Assembly (NCBI GenBank): GCA_036638975.1 | Contig: JAVWJP010000001.1 | Span: forward strand, 186,001 to 250,000 | DNA length: 64,000 bases | Reading direction: 5' to 3' | Source of the DNA: JAVWJP01 sp036638975 | Lineage (GTDB): Bacteria > Bacillota > Clostridia > Oscillospirales > Ruminococcaceae | Shown here: positions 16,456 through 24,775 of the stretch, piece by piece | Layout: each line of letters begins with the position of its first letter | How positions within the stretch are numbered: position 1 is the first letter of the stretch | The notes under the pieces: generated by a model | What the model was told of the DNA's origin: nothing | Database searches by the model: none | Seen by the model: the letters and a program-made list of their open reading frames with translations, nothing else | Translations under genes and position numbers: made by a program

Positions 16456-17355
16456 ATGAGGGGAAGCAGCTTTGGATATCTGTTAAAAGAAGGCTCTAAA
16501 AATGTTTGGACCAACAGGCTTATGTCACTTGCATCTATCGGTGTACTTACTGCGTGTATGCTACTTATAGGCTCTGCAGTTTTAATGAGTGTTAATATGA
16601 ACAGCATAGTTGGATATGTAGAGGAACAAAATGAAGTTGTTATAGTTTTGAAGGACCAAATGACGAAAAAAGAGGTAGAAGCTTACGATAAAAAGCTTAG
16701 CAGCCTCGACAATATCATTAAAAAAATATTTGTTTCTAAAGAAGAAGCGTTTAAAACCGAAAAAGAAAAGCTAGGCGATGCGGGTGCACTTTTGCGAGAG
16801 GACGATAACTTTTACCCAAATACCTACCGAATTAAAATAGACGACCTGGGTAAGCTTACAAAAACTGTAGAAGAAATAGAAAATATAAAGGGCACAGATA
16901 CCGTTAAGGCACCAACCGATATAGCAGAAACCTTAACAAGCGTAAAAAAGCTTGTTATTACCCTTGGAATGGGTATAGTTGCCTTGCTCATAGGTGTTAC
17001 GCTTATAATTATTGCAAATACAATAAAAATAACGGTTTTCAACAGACGTAAAGAAATAGGCATTATGAAATATGTTGGTGCAACCGATTTATTTATAAAA
17101 TTCCCTTTTATGATAGAGGGACTGATATTGGGCTTAGTTTCGGCAATTTTGGCATATTTTGTTCTATGGGGCGGCTACAACTATTTACTGCACTGGCTTG
17201 TAGAGAACCCGTCTTCGTGGATACAATCTATAAATGGCAGTATAATCCAGTTTAACCAGATAGGGCTTAAGCTTTTTGCGGGCTTTGCGGCAGGCGGAAT
17301 AGGTCTTGGTGTCTTAGGAAGTATGATATTTGTCAGAAATTATCTTAAAGTGTAA
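16456..17355 (+). CDS. ftsX: Cell-division permease-like protein FtsX
   Basis: The start is ATG 16456 after GGAGG (16444-16448), one base past the ftsE stop; in-frame upstream codons belong to ftsE. The 299-residue protein has the FtsX layout: a short cytoplasmic start, membrane segment 1 (about 22-45), a large extracellular loop (about 50-170), then three more membrane segments and the FtsX core (N-R-R-K-E-I-G-I-M-K-Y-V-G-A). The extracellular loop normally contacts the coiled-coil hydrolase, which is encoded next. Confidence 0.93.
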   Translation: MRGSSFGYLLKEGSKNVWTNRLMSLASIGVLTACMLLIGSAVLMSVNMNSIVGYVEEQNEVVIVLKDQMTKKEVEAYDKKLSSLDNIIKKIFVSKEEAFKTEKEKLGDAGALLREDDNFYPNTYRIKIDDLGKLTKTVEEIENIKGTDTVKAPTDIAETLTSVKKLVITLGMGIVALLIGVTLIIIANTIKITVFNRRKEIGIMKYVGATDLFIKFPFMIEGLILGLVSAILAYFVLWGGYNYLLHWLVENPSSWIQSINGSIIQFNQIGLKLFAGFAAGGIGLGVLGSMIFVRNYLKV

Positions 17356-17388
17356 TGACCGTAATAGAGGGGAAGTGCCGACAATAAT

Positions 17389-18576
17389 ATGAAGAATCTT
17401 TTTAGGCGTTTTTGCGTGGCATTGCTGTGCCTTTCCATGCTTATATCATTACAGCCTGTTACGGCTGTAGCGTCAACAAACTATAAACAGCAAATAAGTG
17501 AAAAAAATGACGAAATAGCTAAGCTAAAAAAAGAACAAGCTGCTCTTGATAAGGAAATAGCCAGTACTAAAAATGAAAAAGATAAAAAGCAAAAGGAAAA
17601 ACGAAATCTACAAAATCAAGTATATATAGCGCAGCAGTCTATAGAGCTACTTAGCGGAAGAATAGGCATACTTGAAAAAAATATATCCGAAAAAGAACAG
17701 GAAATTAAACAAAAGCAAGCTGATATAGAAAAAAACTACAGCATTTTTAAAAAACGTATGCGCAAAATGTACTTAGATGATGACTCAACAACGCTTGGTG
17801 TCGTTTTTGGTGCAGATTCTTATGCGGATTTTTTGACGCGCACAGAAATGCTGGAAAGAACTTCTGCACACGATAAAAGTATGATTGATGAATTGCTTGT
17901 TGCAAAAAAAGATATTGAAGAAGCATTGGCAGAAATAGAAAAAGATAAGATGCAGGTTGAAGCTGATAAAAAAGATGTAGGCGAACAGAAGGTGAATTTA
18001 GCCGGCAAGGTTAAAGAAACTGCCGCGCAAATTCAAGATATAGACCAGCTTCAAAAGGAATTTGAGGCACAAAAAGCACAAAAATTGAAAGAAGAAAAAG
18101 AAGCTCAAGAAGCAATTAAACGTATATATGCGGCAAATGCGTCAATAGGTGACTATGTCGGCGGAGATTTTATATGGCCTGTTTCGGGATTTAAAAATAT
18201 AACCTCTCGTTTTGGCTGGCGTTTTGGCAATACCGATTATCACACCGGTATAGATATAGCGGGAAGAAATATGGCGGGTAGCGCTATTTTCCAACAAGAA
18301 ATTCATGCTGCAAATGATGGCAAAGTTATTTATGCGTCAAATTCATATACACCGGGCGTTGGGTATGGCAGATATGTTATAATCGACCACGGCGGTGGAA
18401 TGTCTACGCTTTATGGGCACCAAAACCAAGTATATGTAAGCGTGGGAGATTATGTAACTCAAGGCGATGTTATAGGAGAAGTTGGCACAACAGGGTGGAG
18501 CACAGGCCCACATCTTCATTTTGAAATTCGTAAAAACGGAAACGCTGTAAATCCGAGTAGCTATTTTAATATTTAA
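17389..18576 (+). CDS. PcsB/EnvC-like peptidoglycan hydrolase or activator with coiled coil and M23 domain
   Basis: The protein has a signal peptide (residues 1 to about 30, A-V-A-S). A long Lys/Glu-rich coiled coil follows (about 30-245, with a break at the F-K-K-R-M-R-K-M-Y segment typical of the family). The C-terminal M23 domain (about 260-395) has intact zinc ligands (H-T-G-I-D and H-L-H), so it may cut peptidoglycan itself, unlike degenerate EnvC of E. coli. Lying right after ftsEX, it is the expected extracellular effector of that complex in daughter-cell separation (compare CwlO and PcsB). AGAGGGG precedes the ATG at a rather long distance. Confidence 0.88.
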   Translation: MKNLFRRFCVALLCLSMLISLQPVTAVASTNYKQQISEKNDEIAKLKKEQAALDKEIASTKNEKDKKQKEKRNLQNQVYIAQQSIELLSGRIGILEKNISEKEQEIKQKQADIEKNYSIFKKRMRKMYLDDDSTTLGVVFGADSYADFLTRTEMLERTSAHDKSMIDELLVAKKDIEEALAEIEKDKMQVEADKKDVGEQKVNLAGKVKETAAQIQDIDQLQKEFEAQKAQKLKEEKEAQEAIKRIYAANASIGDYVGGDFIWPVSGFKNITSRFGWRFGNTDYHTGIDIAGRNMAGSAIFQQEIHAANDGKVIYASNSYTPGVGYGRYVIIDHGGGMSTLYGHQNQVYVSVGDYVTQGDVIGEVGTTGWSTGPHLHFEIRKNGNAVNPSSYFNI

Positions 18577-18612
18577 AAGCATATAAATGACGGAACAGAT
18601 GGGAGCATTTCA

Positions 18613-19965
18613 ATGAATAAAAAGGTGACAATCGGCGCTCTGTTTACTTTAATGGCAATAGTAGCCGCTGTAACCTTCTCTATGACTATGGTTTTTTCTA
18701 TGAATATTTTCAACGAAAAGGTTTATAACCTAAAGGAACGAGAAGCAATATACAGTAAGCTTTCAGAGATTGATAAAGTATTTAGAACTAATTTTGCAGG
18801 ACAAATTAATGACAAGATTTTAAACGATTCCTTGTCCTCGGGTTATGCAAAAGGAAGCGGAGATGCTTACGCAAAATATTTTACAGCAGAAGCATATAAA
18901 AAAGATTTACAGATAAAAGATGGCAAAATTGTAGGTATAGGCGCGGCTACCGACAGGGACCCCAGCGGATATATTATAATTACAGATATTTATCCGGGCT
19001 CCAGCGCAGAAACGGCGGGGCTTAAAGTGGGTGACCTTATAGTTAAAATCGACGATACAGATGTAAAGGCAGACAACATTACACAGATGCAAGAGGTTTT
19101 ACAAGGGGAAGCCGGTACAAAACTTGACATTACAGTAAGACGTGACAGCGAAGACAATATATTCCCTGTAACTCGCCGCCATGTAGATATTCCGTCGGTT
19201 TTTCCAAAGCTTCTTAATGACACAACGGGTTACCTTAGAGTATCTGATATTTCAGATACTACAGATGAACAATTCGTAAAGCAGCTAGAAAAGCTTATTA
19301 ATGAGGGCGCAAAAAGCTTTTTGATAGATTTGCGTGGAAATGCAGGGGGACTTTTAGACTCAACTATAAAAATGCTTGATAGAATTTTGCCGTCGCAGCC
19401 TATTTTAACAGCAACCTATAAAAACGGTAAAATAGAAAAATTTGAAACTACCGATTCTAAAGCTTTGGATATGCCTATAGTGCTGCTTGTAAATGACAAA
19501 ACTGCCAGAGAAGCTGAGATATTTGCGCAGGTACTTAAAGATGCAGGCAAAGCAAAAATTGTTGGTGTCAAAACCATAGGACGTGGAACAAGGCAAGATA
19601 CTATAAAGCTTACAGATGGCTCTGCGGTGATGCTTACAACCGCTGTATATAAAACCATAAAGAGCGAAACCTTTAATATGGTTGGTGTAAAACCGGATTA
19701 TGAAGTGCTGCTTACACCCGAAGAAGAAAAAAACTTTGCTCAGCTTACCACCGAAACCGACCCGCAGCTTAAAAAAGCTGATGAAGTTTTGCAGGGGCTT
19801 GTGCGTGCGGCAGATGAAGCAAAAGGCGTAGTGCCTTCACAGGCAGAGCAGATAACGGCGACTAAACCATCGTCATCACAGGCCTTGCCATCATCTTCTT
19901 CAGAATCTTCGTCAGATTCATCGTCAAATTCTTCTTCTGATTCATCGTCGTCTGAAAGCAAATAA
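18613..19965 (+). CDS. S41 (CtpB-like) C-terminal processing peptidase homologue lacking catalytic Ser and Lys
   Basis: The layout is that of a CtpA/CtpB carboxy-terminal processing peptidase: a membrane segment at the N-terminus (about 8-30), a PDZ domain (about 98-180), the S41 core to about residue 385, and a Ser-rich tail. The catalytic block aligns without gaps to N-x-x-S-A-S-A-S-E-I, but reads N-D-K-T-A-R-E-A-E-I, so the nucleophile Ser is Arg. The general-base block normally F-G-K-G reads I-G-R-G, so Lys is Arg too; the Gln after it is kept. The product is therefore predicted to be inactive as a protease. The place after ftsEX matches ctpB of Bacillus. It may now act as a PDZ scaffold. 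Confidence 0.85.
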   Translation: MNKKVTIGALFTLMAIVAAVTFSMTMVFSMNIFNEKVYNLKEREAIYSKLSEIDKVFRTNFAGQINDKILNDSLSSGYAKGSGDAYAKYFTAEAYKKDLQIKDGKIVGIGAATDRDPSGYIIITDIYPGSSAETAGLKVGDLIVKIDDTDVKADNITQMQEVLQGEAGTKLDITVRRDSEDNIFPVTRRHVDIPSVFPKLLNDTTGYLRVSDISDTTDEQFVKQLEKLINEGAKSFLIDLRGNAGGLLDSTIKMLDRILPSQPILTATYKNGKIEKFETTDSKALDMPIVLLVNDKTAREAEIFAQVLKDAGKAKIVGVKTIGRGTRQDTIKLTDGSAVMLTTAVYKTIKSETFNMVGVKPDYEVLLTPEEEKNFAQLTTETDPQLKKADEVLQGLVRAADEAKGVVPSQAEQITATKPSSSQALPSSSSESSSDSSSNSSSDSSSSESK

Positions 19966-19971
19966 ACATAT

Positions 19972-20019
19972 CCTCCTTCTTGTCTGCATATAATGTGGCA
20001 GGCTTAAAAAAGGGGGAGG
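19972..20019 (+). promoter_or_regulatory. Two-step hairpin covering a ribosome site
   Basis: CCTCCTTCTT (19972-19981) pairs with AAGGGGGAGG (20010-20019) with two G-U pairs. GTCTGC (19982-19987) pairs with GCAGGC (19998-20003) inside it. The outer right arm contains the ribosome site of the gene at 20024, so folding would block its translation. Confidence 0.55.
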
Positions 20020-20023
20020 GAAT

Positions 20024-20896
20024 ATGTTTGCTGTTTTAAAAATAAAAAAAACCGATTCTATAGGAATATTTGCCAAGCTTTTGCAAAAAATTAAAAGGCA
20101 CAAAATTAAAACAGAACTTATAAAAACGCCAAAATGCAGCTATCTTTTAATTGTTGCAGAATGTGAAGATGTCCCTTGGGGTAAAGTAGAAGCTGTTTGC
20201 GGACGTGCTTGCAGAAGCATTGTTTTGCCGCGTTATTTTGAGTTGCCGCAGGGTACATTTTTAAAACGATTTATGCCTACCGCTTTGGCAAACAAGGTGC
20301 TTATTAATACCTGTATCGAAATGATACGACGTTGTCATTTGCCGCTTTATAGAAAAACTGTTACTTTAGTTGATTCTCTTGCTGCTTATACAGAGCTTGT
20401 GCCAAATTTGCTTTCTTGCTGTATTACCGTAAAGGTTGTAACACAGCGGCAAGAAATTTACAAAAAGCTTTCATATAATATGATGGAAGAAATTGGCGCC
20501 GGAATTATTGTTACCGATGAATTTGGTGAACATGATAAACAAGGGGACTGCTTGTTTGTGATTTGCCCTGACGGAAATGAAGCTGCGGCACTGGATACAG
20601 ATGCTCCTGTTTTTACGCTTGGCAATATTGATTGTGCTGCAAAGTGCAAGCTTGTCGGAGATATAAAAATAGCAATACGCGGTGAGCTTTCTCATTTCTT
20701 ACCGCATGGTATTGACCCTATGGATTTTGCAGGTGCGCTGTATGAATACAGCGGAAAACAAAGCTTCAGTAAGCAGACGGTTGTAACCCTGCGTTGCGGA
20801 AGAAACATATTAACACCTTATAATATTACTGAATATTTGGAATTAAAATTTCATAAGCCTGACCAAATTTACCCTAATTATACATTAGAGGCTTGA
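20024..20896 (+). CDS. Protein of unknown function
   Basis: This 290-residue soluble protein has no signal peptide or membrane segment, and I do not recognise a domain. It begins with a short beta-like stretch and a basic helix. It contains several Cys residues (C-E-D-V, V-C-G-R-A-C, L-S-C-C, I-D-C-A-A-K-C) that do not form a familiar cluster motif. The middle has alternating hydrophobic strands that suggest an alpha/beta fold. It follows the pseudo-CtpB gene by 58 bases, within a hairpin that can cover its ribosome site. The greA promoter overlaps its last codons. No function is proposed. Confidence 0.75.
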   Translation: MFAVLKIKKTDSIGIFAKLLQKIKRHKIKTELIKTPKCSYLLIVAECEDVPWGKVEAVCGRACRSIVLPRYFELPQGTFLKRFMPTALANKVLINTCIEMIRRCHLPLYRKTVTLVDSLAAYTELVPNLLSCCITVKVVTQRQEIYKKLSYNMMEEIGAGIIVTDEFGEHDKQGDCLFVICPDGNEAAALDTDAPVFTLGNIDCAAKCKLVGDIKIAIRGELSHFLPHGIDPMDFAGALYEYSGKQSFSKQTVVTLRCGRNILTPYNITEYLELKFHKPDQIYPNYTLEA

Positions 20897-20921
20897 CAAT
20901 GTTTATTGCCTCGTCTATAAT
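20893..20921 (+). promoter_or_regulatory. Consensus sigma-A promoter for greA
   Basis: TTGACA (20893-20898), a 17-base spacer and TATAAT (20916-20921) match consensus fully. The -35 overlaps the stop codon of the upstream gene. Confidence 0.9.
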
Positions 20922-20930
20922 AAGAAGAAC

Positions 20931-20965
20931 TGGTAATCCATAAAAGTATTTTTTATGGGTTACCA
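20931..20965 (+). promoter_or_regulatory. Strong 5' leader hairpin of greA mRNA
   Basis: Arms 20931-20945 and 20951-20965 form about 15 pairs with one G-U and a five-base loop. Given the promoter just upstream, the stem would begin within a few bases of the expected transcript 5' end. No T run follows, so a role in mRNA stability or early pausing is more likely than termination. Confidence 0.7.
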
Positions 20966-21018
20966 ACGTAGTTTAGCGCATTTTAATGTGATTTATCACC
21001 CCGGAAAGGAAGATTATT

Positions 21019-21492
21019 TTGCCCAGAGAAATTGTTTTGACTGAAGAAGGACTTAAACAACTTCAAAAAGAGTTTGAAACGCTAAAAACGGTAAAACGCA
21101 AGGATATTGCGGAAAAAATTAAAATTGCACGAGGCTTTGGGGATCTTTCTGAGAACAGTGAATATGACGAAGCCAAAAACGAACAGGCTATAGTAGAGGC
21201 GCGTATTGCTGAGATTGAAGCAATGTTAAAAATAGCGCGTGTACCTAATGAAAAAGAAATGTCGCATGATGCTGTAAGTGTTGGCTCTAAAGTAAAGCTA
21301 AAAGATTTGGAATTTGACGATATTGATGATTATTTTTTAGTTGGCTCTACAGAATCTGACCCGACACAGAATAAAATTTCAGATGAATCTCCGCTAGGGA
21401 AGGCCTTACTTGGTAAAAAAATTGGTGACCATGTTACGGTAGATGCGCCAAGCGGTGCAGTACCATACGAGATTTTATCGGTATCGCGCTAA
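21019..21492 (+). CDS. greA: Transcription elongation factor GreA
   Basis: GreA (157 residues) rescues backtracked RNA polymerase by stimulating transcript cleavage. The N-terminal coiled coil (residues 1-75) carries the tip acidic residues in G-D-L-S-E-N-S-E-Y-D-E-A. The C-terminal domain (about 80-157) has G-S-K-V-K-L and the S-P-L-G-K-A-L-L-G-K segment. The start is TTG 21019, seven bases past AAAGGAAG. It lies upstream of lysS, as in many Firmicutes, with a terminator between. Confidence 0.96.
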   Translation: MPREIVLTEEGLKQLQKEFETLKTVKRKDIAEKIKIARGFGDLSENSEYDEAKNEQAIVEARIAEIEAMLKIARVPNEKEMSHDAVSVGSKVKLKDLEFDDIDDYFLVGSTESDPTQNKISDESPLGKALLGKKIGDHVTVDAPSGAVPYEILSVSR

Positions 21493-21504
21493 AGTATAAA
21501 GCTT

Positions 21505-21537
21505 AATGCGGGCTATAAATAATAGCCTGCATTTTTT
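21505..21537 (+). terminator. Terminator between greA and lysS
   Basis: A 12-bp stem, AATGCGGGCTAT/ATAGCCTGCATT with one G-U, has a small loop and a following T run. Because lysS starts only 40 bases later and has no obvious promoter, partial readthrough is likely. Confidence 0.85.
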
Positions 21538-21577
21538 AAGTTGAATAACCCCGTTGGGGCATGGAGGAATAAAAAGT

Positions 21578-23092
21578 ATGCAAGAAAACAAAAACTCCGC
21601 AGAGCAGGCAGAAGAAATTACCGAAGAACAGCTTTCAGAAATTTTACAAATTCGTCGCGGTAAGCTTACCGATATGCAGCAAAACGGCAATGACCCTTTT
21701 AAGATTACTACCTTTAAAACTACAGCTTATGCACAGCAAATAACAGATGATTTTGAAAATTACGATGAAAAAGAAGTTTCTGTTGCAGGCAGAGTGATGT
21801 CGTGGAGAGATATGGGCAAGGCTGCCTTTATGGATTTGCGTGATTCAAGCGGAAGAATACAGCTTTATATTAAAATAGATAATGTTGGCGAGGAAGCATA
21901 TCAATCATTAAAAAGCTACCTCGATATCGGTGATATTGTTGGTGTCAGCGGAACAGCATTTCGCACTCATCGCGGAGAAATTTCTATTCGTGCCTCAAAA
22001 ATGACTATTCTTTCAAAATCGCTTTTACCATTACCCGAAAAATGGCATGGCTTAAAAGATACCGATATGCGTTACCGTCAACGTTATGTGGATTTGATAG
22101 TGAACCCTGATGTTAAAGATGCGTTTGTTAAACGTTCTAAAATCATCACCGAAATTCGCAATTTCTTAAATGCCACAGGTTATCTTGAGGTTGAAACACC
22201 TGTGCTTCACTCTATAGCAGGAGGCGCTTCTGCTCGCCCGTTTATAACACATCATAATACGCTTGACATGGATATGTACTTGCGCATAGCTTTAGAGCTT
22301 CACCTTAAACGTCTTATTGTAGGCGGTTTTGATAAGGTTTATGAAATAGGACGTGTTTTTCGCAATGAGGGCATGGACACACGCCATAACCCGGAGTTTA
22401 CACTTTTGGAGCTTTACGAGGCTTTTACAGATTACAATGGAATGATGGACCTTGCGGAGAACCTTATTCGTACAGTGGCGCAGAAGGTGCTTGGTACAGC
22501 TAAAATTACTTATGGCGAAACTGAAATAGACCTAGAAAAGCCATTTGAGCGCATTACAATGTGCGATGCAGTGAAAAAGTATGCTGAGGTAGACTTTACT
22601 GCAATAAACACTTTAGAGGAAGCACGGGCAATGGCAAAAGAGCACCATATAGATTATGAACAGCGCCATGCAAAGGGTGATATTCTCAATTTGTTTTTTG
22701 ACAAATATGTTGAAGAAAACCTTATGCAGCCAACCTTTATTACCGATTATCCCGTTGAGATTTCGCCACTTGCAAAGCGTAAGCCGCATGATGAAAACAA
22801 CACCGAGCGTTTTGAGCTTTTTATAGTGGGACGCGAACATGCCAATGCTTTTTCGGAGCTGAACGACCCTATAGACCAGCGCGGACGTTTTGAAGCACAG
22901 GCAGCGGCAAAGGCTGCGGGTGACGACGAGGCTTGCGACGTAGATGAAGATTACCTTACAGCAATGGAGTACGGTATGCCGCCTACAGGCGGAATGGGTA
23001 TAGGCATTGACAGGCTTGTAATGTTGCTTACAAACAGTGCATCTATTCGCGATGTTCTTTTGTTCCCGACAATGAAGCCACTTGGTAAATAA
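21578..23092 (+). CDS. lysS: Lysyl-tRNA synthetase, class II
   Basis: This 504-residue class II LysRS has an N-terminal OB-fold anticodon-binding domain (about 60-165). The catalytic core holds motif 1 (F-L-N-A-T-G-Y-L-E-V-E-T-P-V), motif 2 (F-R-N-E-G-M-D-T-R-H-N-P-E-F-T) and motif 3 (G-M-G-I-G-I-D-R-L). The A-x-P-F-type aminoacylation loop (A-R-P-F-I-T-H-H) is present. ATG 21578 follows GGAGGA; the upstream TTG at 21554 is rejected because the ribosome site lies inside that extension. Confidence 0.97.
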   Translation: MQENKNSAEQAEEITEEQLSEILQIRRGKLTDMQQNGNDPFKITTFKTTAYAQQITDDFENYDEKEVSVAGRVMSWRDMGKAAFMDLRDSSGRIQLYIKIDNVGEEAYQSLKSYLDIGDIVGVSGTAFRTHRGEISIRASKMTILSKSLLPLPEKWHGLKDTDMRYRQRYVDLIVNPDVKDAFVKRSKIITEIRNFLNATGYLEVETPVLHSIAGGASARPFITHHNTLDMDMYLRIALELHLKRLIVGGFDKVYEIGRVFRNEGMDTRHNPEFTLLELYEAFTDYNGMMDLAENLIRTVAQKVLGTAKITYGETEIDLEKPFERITMCDAVKKYAEVDFTAINTLEEARAMAKEHHIDYEQRHAKGDILNLFFDKYVEENLMQPTFITDYPVEISPLAKRKPHDENNTERFELFIVGREHANAFSELNDPIDQRGRFEAQAAAKAAGDDEACDVDEDYLTAMEYGMPPTGGMGIGIDRLVMLLTNSASIRDVLLFPTMKPLGK

Positions 23093-23100
23093 TATTATAC

Positions 23101-23141
23101 AATTAAAGGGTTATCGGTGACAGCCGGTGGCTCTTTTAATT
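23101..23141 (+). terminator. Terminator after lysS
   Basis: A long stem (AATTAAAGGG... with ...CTCTTTTAATT, several G-U pairs) around a short loop (about 23118-23123) lies directly after the lysS stop. Flanking A and T runs allow function in both directions. Confidence 0.75.
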
Positions 23142-23148
23142 TATACAG

Positions 23149-23177
23149 TTGACATATTATTAAAAAAGGAATATTCT
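23149..23177 (+). promoter_or_regulatory. Sigma-A promoter for the EI N-domain gene
   Basis: TTGACA (23149-23154), 17 bases, TATTCT (23172-23177). The aroB promoter on the other strand has the same two hexamers and spacing. Confidence 0.7.
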
Positions 23178-23234
23178 ATAGTTGAATATATCCATATATT
23201 TATTCAATTATCCATGTGGAATGGGGCTGATATT

Positions 23235-23933
23235 GTGCAAAATATAAGCGGCAGGGGTGCGTCCGCCGGCATTGCCACGGGCGCAGCTTTTGTTCTGCCA
23301 CTTCGTATAGGTAGTGTCATGCCACAAGAGATTTTCTCTCCTCATGAAGAAATTGCGCGTCTTACCGCAACCAGAGCACAGTATACAAGCGAGCTTGATG
23401 CCATATATAAAAAGACTAGTCTTACAATGGATATTGCTACAGCAAATATTTTTATGGTATACTCTATGTTTTTGAATGACGGCGAGGGTATTAATAATTG
23501 TGAACAAAAGATATTAGATGAGCACGTCAATGCAGAGTACGCAGTTTATTGCGAAATGAAAAGACTGTCCAATATTTTTTTGGATATTAACGATGATTAT
23601 TTGAGAGAGCGTTGCTCAGATGTTGAAAATATATGCTATGAGCTGATTTTGCGCCTTATGGGTGTCCACGAGCCTATAGACATACCTAAAGAATGTAGCG
23701 ACGAAGATATAATAATTGTGGCAGAGCAGTTAAGCCCGGCAGATATAATCGGCTTTGACAGAAACCGTGTAAAGGGTGTTATAATATATTGCGGCAGTGT
23801 TTGCTCTCATACCTCTATTTTGTGCCGTACAATGGGTCTGCCTGCTATTGTAGAGCCTGAAACAGGCATAATTTCTACGGGAGATTTTCTTAAAATAGAT
23901 GGAGATACAGGAGAAATAATCGTATTTAAATAA
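23235..23933 (+). CDS. Free-standing N-terminal half of PTS enzyme I (phosphohistidine domain, no PEP-binding barrel)
   Basis: The sequence matches the start of enzyme I (I-S-G-R-G-A-S-A-G-I-A-T-G). It continues through the helical HPr-binding subdomain and the phosphohistidine swivel domain, with the phosphoacceptor His in G-S-V-C-S-H-T-S-I-L-C-R. It ends at the usual end of that domain (G-D-F-L-K-I-D-G-D-T-G-E-I). The C-terminal PEP-binding barrel of about 300 residues is absent. A clean terminator follows, so this is not a window or frameshift effect. GTG 23235 is preferred (family start, GGGG eight bases before) over ATG 23214. It may exchange phosphate with HPr, or be regulatory; no HPr or EII genes are near. 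Confidence 0.8.
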   Translation: MQNISGRGASAGIATGAAFVLPLRIGSVMPQEIFSPHEEIARLTATRAQYTSELDAIYKKTSLTMDIATANIFMVYSMFLNDGEGINNCEQKILDEHVNAEYAVYCEMKRLSNIFLDINDDYLRERCSDVENICYELILRLMGVHEPIDIPKECSDEDIIIVAEQLSPADIIGFDRNRVKGVIIYCGSVCSHTSILCRTMGLPAIVEPETGIISTGDFLKIDGDTGEIIVFK

Positions 23934-23978
23934 AAAAATGACGACTGCCTTAATATTAAGTGCAATCGTCATTTTTTA
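23932..23978. terminator. Bidirectional terminator between the EI-like gene and trpZ
   Basis: AAAAAATGACGA (23933-23944) pairs with TCGTCATTTTTT (23966-23977), with an inner CTTAATATTAAG palindrome. T runs exist on both strands, serving the two convergent genes. Confidence 0.9.
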
Positions 23979-23980
23979 AC

Positions 23981-24775
23981 TTATATTAGCAGCATTCGGT
24001 CGTTATCAAGTATTTTCCCGCGTTTTTCAGAGAACTTTAAAATAAGATTTTCCACTGTCATATCGGCTCTTTCTTCTCCGCTTATATCAAGTATTATTTC
24101 GCCGTCGTCCATCATTATTGTACGGTTGCCCAGTTCTAAAGCCGATTTAATATTGTGAGTTATCATCATAGTTGTAATTTTGTCTTTTTTAACAATCTGC
24201 TTTGTCAATTCCAGCACTTTTTCGGCGGTAGCAGGGTCCAGCGCAGCCGTATGTTCATCTAACAGCAGTAGCTTTGGAGTTACTATAGTTGCCATAAGTA
24301 AGGTTACAGCCTGCCTTTGACCGCCGGAGAGTAAGCCCATTTTTGTTTTAAGCCTGTCTTCAAGCCCTAAGCCCAATGCTGCAAGGCGCTCTTTAAAAAA
24401 GACTGTGTCAGATTTTTTTATGCCTATGCCAAACCCGCGATGTGTTCCGCGGCTGTAGCAAAGAGCAAGGTTTTCTTCTATAGTCATTGACGGTGCAGTG
24501 CTTCTCATAGGGTCTTGAAAAAGCCTGCCAATGTAACGTGCGCGCTTGTGCTCAGGCATAAAGGTCAAGTCATGTTCATCAAGAAATATACTTCCGCAAT
24601 CGCATAAAAAATTGCCGCCTATTGCATTAAAAAGTGTAGACTTACCCGCACCGTTACCGCCTATTATGGTTACAAAATCTTCGTTATTTATAGTGACATT
24701 AATATTATTGAGTGCTGTTTTTTCATTTTGTGTGGCTTTGTTAAAGGTTTTTGTAAGATTAGTTAATTTTAGCAT
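23981..24775 (-). CDS. trpZ: ABC transporter ATP-binding protein of TrpXYZ-type importer
   Basis: This 264-residue ATPase has Walker A G-G-N-G-A-G-K-S-T, signature L-S-G-G-Q-R-Q-A-V, Walker B L-L-L-L-D-E-H-T-A-A-L-D and switch His M-I-T-H-N. The H-T in place of the usual P-T after D-E is characteristic of this amino-acid/ABC_sub_bind family. It overlaps the permease gene by 17 bases, and the set is preceded by a T-box with a Trp specifier. The transporter should drive uptake of tryptophan or a precursor; substrate assignment depends on the T-box. Confidence 0.88.
   Translation of the reverse strand: MLKLTNLTKTFNKATQNEKTALNNINVTINNEDFVTIIGGNGAGKSTLFNAIGGNFLCDCGSIFLDEHDLTFMPEHKRARYIGRLFQDPMRSTAPSMTIEENLALCYSRGTHRGFGIGIKKSDTVFFKERLAALGLGLEDRLKTKMGLLSGGQRQAVTLLMATIVTPKLLLLDEHTAALDPATAEKVLELTKQIVKKDKITTMMITHNIKSALELGNRTIMMDDGEIILDISGEERADMTVENLILKFSEKRGKILDNDRMLLI

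Noticed and set aside
23127..23234. N-terminal extension of the EI-like protein from the codon at 23127
   Set aside because: This stretch contains the lysS terminator end and a good promoter, and the family start corresponds to GTG 23235.
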